Below are positions 59,265-64,000 of a DNA stretch of 64,000 bases, piece by piece (position 1 is the first letter of the stretch; each line of letters begins with the position of its first letter). The position numbers were made by a program, and so were the translations under genes. A model generated the notes under the pieces. The model was given only the letters and a program-made list of their open reading frames with translations. It had not been told where the DNA came from and ran no database searches. Source of the DNA: an uncultured Mycoplasmatota bacterium (GTDB lineage: Bacteria; Bacillota_I; Bacilli_A; RF39; UBA660); the NCBI GenBank assembly GCA_900546275.1, contig URCH01000003.1, positions 1 to 64,000 of the forward strand, in the 5' to 3' direction.

Positions 59265-60960
59265 ATATTTTTGCCTCCAAATTTATTTTTTTTACGCAAG
59301 AAATTACATTATTTAATTCTTCTTGTTTTAGCATTGTATTAAATGTAACTATATAAATTAATAAATCTTCATTAATTTTTACACCTTCAGAGTTAAAAAC
59401 TTGTAAATATCTTATAACTTTATTTCTCGATATAATTACACCATTAAAATTGTATATCAAATTGTTATCATTATCTAAAAACAAACTATCAAGTTGTTCA
59501 ATAATTCCACTGCTGTAATTTAAACCAAATAAATTTGTGTTTTCATTTATTAATTTTAAATAATAATTTTCTTGTTCACTTTCATATTTAACAGCATTAT
59601 ATAACCCATATGTATCTTCTTTTTTATTTCCAAAATTTGAAGTTGAAGTCGTAAATTCACCCATTAAAACTCTCTTTGTAATACCATTTTTAGCATTCAT
59701 ATATTTAAATGGATTTATTCCATTAGAAATAGCATATTTAACTCTATAAAAGTTAATATCAGAACAACTTAATCTAGATATATTATCAGAAATATACTCA
59801 TAACATCCACATTCTATAGCATTATCAAGTCTTTCTAAAAGCAAATCATCTCTCGATCTAAAAACATGAAAACTAATCATATCAGATGTTTTATTTTCAA
59901 AAATATTTATACCATATTTTCTTAATATTAAATCTGCATGTGACGCAGAATGACTAAAGAAACTACTACATTTAAGAAAAACAGTAGAAGGATTTAAATT
60001 GTGTTGGTGTAAAAATTCAATATTCTTAAAAAATGTATTGTTTAACCCCACTCTATGATTCTTATTGATAACTTTTTTCTTCGCATTATTTTTTTTGACT
60101 CTTCCTTCAAAAAACGTATTTTTTATTCTTGGAATTAAAATAGTTGGATAAAGTTTTAAAAGTTCTAAAATATTGTTTTCTTCACATTCTTGTACGGTTT
60201 TTTCAATTATTTCAGAATTTGAATGAACTAAAATATTTATTAAGACTTCATATTTATTAAATAAAAATTCCAAATTATTTAATTTCATTGTTTCCAAGTT
60301 ATTTTCTATTTTGTTATAATTTCCATTTGTTTTAAGATAATTAATTAATTCACCACTTATTTTATTATAATCTATATCATACTTACTGAAAATAGGAATT
60401 AATAATTCATCTTCTAATAAAACATTTTCTTGTAATGATTGAGTTTTTGTATATATTAATTCATTATAATTATTTACGTGTAAAAACAAATTTATCTTTT
60501 TATTTAAAGATATATTTTCATTATTTAAAAGTTCATTTATAAAATCAAATTCATCTATTATTTCCTCTTGATCTTTTATTTTTTCAATTAATAATTCAAT
60601 ATTAAATATTTCATTTTCAAGTTGCATTATTAAGTCTTTATCATTAGTTTCTTTTAATTTATTTATTTGATTTTTTAATAAATTAATGCAATTAATTTGT
60701 TTGTCATCAAATCCAACATCAATTATAACTTTCTTTACACTATCATCTAATAAAAAGTAGTTGTTTAAAAATTCTAATGTTTCTTTGTCAAATTTAAATT
60801 CAAATGTTTGACAAAGTTTATTAAATAAATTGTAATCTAAAAAAAGAATATTTTCTAAATCACATTTTTTTAATAAATTATTTTTTTCATTAATTTGTTT
60901 CATAATTTTGTTATCATTTTCTAAACGAAAGTTCAAATAATTTAATAATTCATTTCCCAT
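59245..60960 (-). CDS. Large helical protein of unknown function (571 residues)
   Basis: 571 residues, soluble by composition, nearly all helical, no signal peptide. The N-terminal half is acidic with coiled segments. The second half has a distinctive core: FFSHSASHADLILRKYGINI, FHVFRSRDDLLLERLDNAIE, SDNISRLSCSDINFYRVKYA and SNGINPFKYMNAKNGITKRV (about residues 330-430, separate blocks), which suggests solenoid-like repeats of 35-40 residues. No enzyme motif seen. It sits two bases after the 481-residue gene and overlaps the 97-residue gene. I do not recognise it. Confidence 0.75.
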   Translation of the reverse strand: MGNELLNYLNFRLENDNKIMKQINEKNNLLKKCDLENILFLDYNLFNKLCQTFEFKFDKETLEFLNNYFLLDDSVKKVIIDVGFDDKQINCINLLKNQINKLKETNDKDLIMQLENEIFNIELLIEKIKDQEEIIDEFDFINELLNNENISLNKKINLFLHVNNYNELIYTKTQSLQENVLLEDELLIPIFSKYDIDYNKISGELINYLKTNGNYNKIENNLETMKLNNLEFLFNKYEVLINILVHSNSEIIEKTVQECEENNILELLKLYPTILIPRIKNTFFEGRVKKNNAKKKVINKNHRVGLNNTFFKNIEFLHQHNLNPSTVFLKCSSFFSHSASHADLILRKYGINIFENKTSDMISFHVFRSRDDLLLERLDNAIECGCYEYISDNISRLSCSDINFYRVKYAISNGINPFKYMNAKNGITKRVLMGEFTTSTSNFGNKKEDTYGLYNAVKYESEQENYYLKLINENTNLFGLNYSSGIIEQLDSLFLDNDNNLIYNFNGVIISRNKVIRYLQVFNSEGVKINEDLLIYIVTFNTMLKQEELNNVISCVKKINLEAKIYDKRFI

Positions 60961-60962
60961 AA

Positions 60963-62408
60963 TTATATCTTCCTTTCATTTGTATTTGACAAGCAACTAC
61001 TTTCTAAATTTTTTAACATTTCATTTTGATTTTCAACAAATAATTCTACTTTTTCTTCATATTTTTTCTTTTCATCAGTAGTTAATTGTTCATATTTTTG
61101 AGGTTGAATCTGTAAAAAATTCAATATCTCATCAATATAATCTGAATTGTCATAACATGTTTTTAAAGCTTTTTCAAAATTAAGCTTTTTATCTTGTGGA
61201 GTACTCTTACATACACCAAACACTATAATAGCATGGTTAATATTTTCATATTTTTTAACATACTTGCCAAAATTTACTCCAAATCTAGATAAAATAATTC
61301 TATTACTTCCATTCTTTATTTCTTTAACCATATATTTTTGCAAAAACTCTTTACTATAATTATCAGTTTTTAACTTATGAGGTTCTAACGAATCATATTC
61401 CTTTGGTAACATAGTGATAACTGACTTCATTTTTCCAATTGTATTAATACAGCTTGCTGGCATTTCATTTTCTAAGGTAGAATGGCCATTTTCACCTAAA
61501 AATATTAATAAAGTTTTAGCTTCTTTGTCATAAAAATTATCTTTCTTACTTTCTTCTATACTTGTTAATCTATAGTATAAATCATTAGCTTTATCTACAA
61601 CATCTAATAACTCTTGATAATATTCATCTAAAGGTTCACCTAACAAACAAGCAGTTTCTAACGAGTCATAACATATTTTTAATTTTTTTTGAATTTCTAT
61701 AACCTCACTAAAATCAGAAGAAGAAATATTTTTGCTATATCTGTACCCTTGTGTAATATAATAATCAAAATTTTCTCTTAGTATTTTTGCTTCATTTAAA
61801 CATTCTCTACACATATCAGGAATTTCGTTTTCTGCGAATTCTTCTTTTTCCTCTATAAAATCTTCTTTTATTTCAGTTTTAATTAAATTATCTTCTTTTG
61901 ACTTTATTACATTTTTTAAATAATTAGCATTATCTTTTGCAAGTTCCATTGTTAATTCATATTGCATATTCTCATCACAATTTAATGAATTTATTATTAA
62001 ATCTATTTCATTGTTTGAAATAAATCTTTTAGAATGTTCATTTAAGATAGTTATTGTTTTTTTCTTATTTAAAATAATACTATTTAATTTTTCATATTGC
62101 AATTCTAGTTGATGTTTCTGATCTTTAATTGTATCTATAATTTTGTTAATTTTTTCTTTTATCCTTTTTATTTGCCCGGAAAATACATTTGCATCTAATT
62201 TTGGAAGTGTTTTTATTAAATTTAATAACTCAATTTTATCGTTTTCATTTAGATAACTAAAATTTTCCAATTTTACTTCATCTAACTCATCAGCTTGATA
62301 CATTTTAATAAATTTATTCAATGAATTTATTTCATTAATTATCTGTCTTAGTTGTGCTAATATATCATCTATTTGAGCCTTAGAGTTTTCTATTAATTTT
62401 TCTATCAT
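60963..62408 (-). CDS. Coiled-coil protein with a possible RelE-like C-terminal domain (481 residues)
   Basis: 481 residues. Residues 1-140 are mostly coiled coil. A middle acidic helical part has MCRECLNEAKILRENF (Cys pair). From about residue 300 (TLLIFLGENGHSTLENE) to 440 there is a compact alpha/beta region: NRIILSRFGVNFGKY, then NHAIIVFGVCKSTPQDKK and a helix. The strand order and the K-S-T-P ending recall RelE/HigB-fold domains, but catalytic residues are not obvious, so this is only a suggestion. It starts two bases after tgt ends. Confidence 0.75.
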   Translation of the reverse strand: MIEKLIENSKAQIDDILAQLRQIINEINSLNKFIKMYQADELDEVKLENFSYLNENDKIELLNLIKTLPKLDANVFSGQIKRIKEKINKIIDTIKDQKHQLELQYEKLNSIILNKKKTITILNEHSKRFISNNEIDLIINSLNCDENMQYELTMELAKDNANYLKNVIKSKEDNLIKTEIKEDFIEEKEEFAENEIPDMCRECLNEAKILRENFDYYITQGYRYSKNISSSDFSEVIEIQKKLKICYDSLETACLLGEPLDEYYQELLDVVDKANDLYYRLTSIEESKKDNFYDKEAKTLLIFLGENGHSTLENEMPASCINTIGKMKSVITMLPKEYDSLEPHKLKTDNYSKEFLQKYMVKEIKNGSNRIILSRFGVNFGKYVKKYENINHAIIVFGVCKSTPQDKKLNFEKALKTCYDNSDYIDEILNFLQIQPQKYEQLTTDEKKKYEEKVELFVENQNEMLKNLESSCLSNTNERKI

Positions 62409-62409
62409 T

Positions 62410-63534
<1,125 letters not shown>

Positions 63535-63539
63535 TTATA

Positions 63540-63568
63540 ATTATATAATAATATATATATAAAAACAA
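63540..63568 (-). promoter_or_regulatory. Promoter of the tgt operon
   Basis: Minus strand: TTGTTT (63568-63563), a 17-nt spacer and TATAAT (63545-63540), with 17 nt to the ATG. It is back to back with the plus-strand promoter at 63572-63599, the two -35 boxes being three bases apart. No preQ1 riboswitch fits in the short leader. Confidence 0.65.
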
Positions 63569-63571
63569 GAT

Positions 63572-63599
63572 TTGACAAATTTATTTTTTTTTGTATAAT
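63572..63599 (+). promoter_or_regulatory. Promoter of the right-edge gene
   Basis: TTGACA (63572-63577), a 16-nt spacer and TATAAT (63594-63599), a near-perfect sigma-A promoter. Confidence 0.85.
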
Positions 63600-63627
63600 A
63601 TATTGCATATCTGAAAGGGGAACGTTT

Positions 63628-64000
63628 ATGAAAATAAATTTAAATGCAATTGTTACAAGAGAGCAATTGGAAAAAATGGGAATCGAAAAGTATATGGAGA
63701 TTTCAAAAAAAGGAAAAATGGAAAGAAATTATATAATTGATCATATTCCAACTATAACTGAAAATATATTACCAAAAAAAGCTCATGAGATTTCTTTTAC
63801 TTCTGCAAGAAATAAAGAACTTTCTAATATGGAAAAGAACATATTAACTTCTTTAATTACATATTCTAACAGTGAAACTTTTTGTAATTATTTAAGTCAA
63901 GAATTTAGTAAAGATGAATTAATTCAAATTTCAAAAATTTTAACTAAATATGTGAATATAACAAAAACTTGTAGAATATTTAATAAGGATGTTAACTTAG
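63628..64000 (+). CDS. Partial protein of unknown function, open at the window end
   Basis: An open frame of 124 codons without a stop before the window ends. AAAGGGG lies seven bases before the ATG. The visible part is soluble and helical: an N-terminal VTREQLEKMGIEKYMEISKKG, then ITENILPKKAHEISFTSA and FCNYLSQEFSKDELIQISKI (each given separately, trimmed). The style (Lys/Asn-rich, helical, no motif) resembles the unknown proteins in the tgt operon on the other side of the shared promoter region. Function unknown. Confidence 0.7.
   Translation, partial: MKINLNAIVTREQLEKMGIEKYMEISKKGKMERNYIIDHIPTITENILPKKAHEISFTSARNKELSNMEKNILTSLITYSNSETFCNYLSQEFSKDELIQISKILTKYVNITKTCRIFNKDVNL

Overview
The window is very AT-rich (by eye about three quarters A+T) and uses the standard code: TGA is a stop (for example at the end of tcdA) and TGG encodes tryptophan, which argues against the Mycoplasma code. 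Gene content and order point to an uncultured, low-G+C member of the Bacillota, probably Bacilli of the gut RF39 or related type (this placement is inference). Several blocks keep Bacillus-like order: ylbJ/ylbL, nusB-xseA-xseB-spoIVB, dnaG-rpoD-trmK with a yqfQ-like gene beside it, and comN-spoVB-yrbG-yrzE-tgt. Four endospore genes (ylbJ, spoIVB, spoIIM, spoVB) suggest a sporulating or recently sporulating lineage. The first ~105 bases are much richer in G+C and look like a holB fragment from another genome, so the left edge may be a chimeric join.

Layout. 0.1-4.4 kb: tRNA-Glu(CUC), an LtaS-like lipoteichoic acid enzyme, 6S RNA, tcdA, an orphan methyltransferase-like gene and a small prepilin. 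4.4-17.2 kb: ylbJ, a PDZ/Lon-type protease, mutS, a deaminase, nusB, xseAB, spoIVB, then a three-gene surface-glycan module (UDP-sugar pyrophosphorylase, radical SAM/SPASM enzyme, undecaprenyl-phosphate sugar transferase). 17.2-31 kb: a transglycosylase, a 28-residue Prli42-like peptide, spoIIM, mnmA, an HTH regulator, zupT, a phosphohexomutase, xerD, rarA, pyk, a CBS-containing pyrophosphatase and holA. 31-36.2 kb: a two-component system and a short smc. 36.2-44.3 kb: type IV pilus genes. 44.4-48.3 kb: a yqfQ-like gene and dnaG-rpoD-trmK. 48.3-63.5 kb: cell-surface proteins, the comN-rsh-dtd operon, spoVB and neighbours, a tgt operon carrying three unknown genes, and a partial gene at the right edge.

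The most interesting region is 36-44 kb. A c-di-GMP-I (GEMM-I) riboswitch with its own promoter and a terminator directly behind it sits upstream of a PH-domain gene and then pilC and pilD. Nearby are pilB and two unusual prepilins: one ends in an ALK-like glycine-rich domain, the other in a DUF6273-like domain. PilC itself carries a long membrane plus coiled-coil N-terminal extension. This suggests a c-di-GMP-controlled type IV pilus with large adhesive minor pilins. The two genes flanking the riboswitch, lepB and the PH gene, each have a one-base frameshift, which is either real decay or sequence error.

Regulatory architecture is compact. Several genes place a -10 box only 15-17 nt before the start codon, so the Shine-Dalgarno site would lie at the very 5' end of the mRNA. 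At two places the -35 box of one gene lies inside the terminator of the gene before it.
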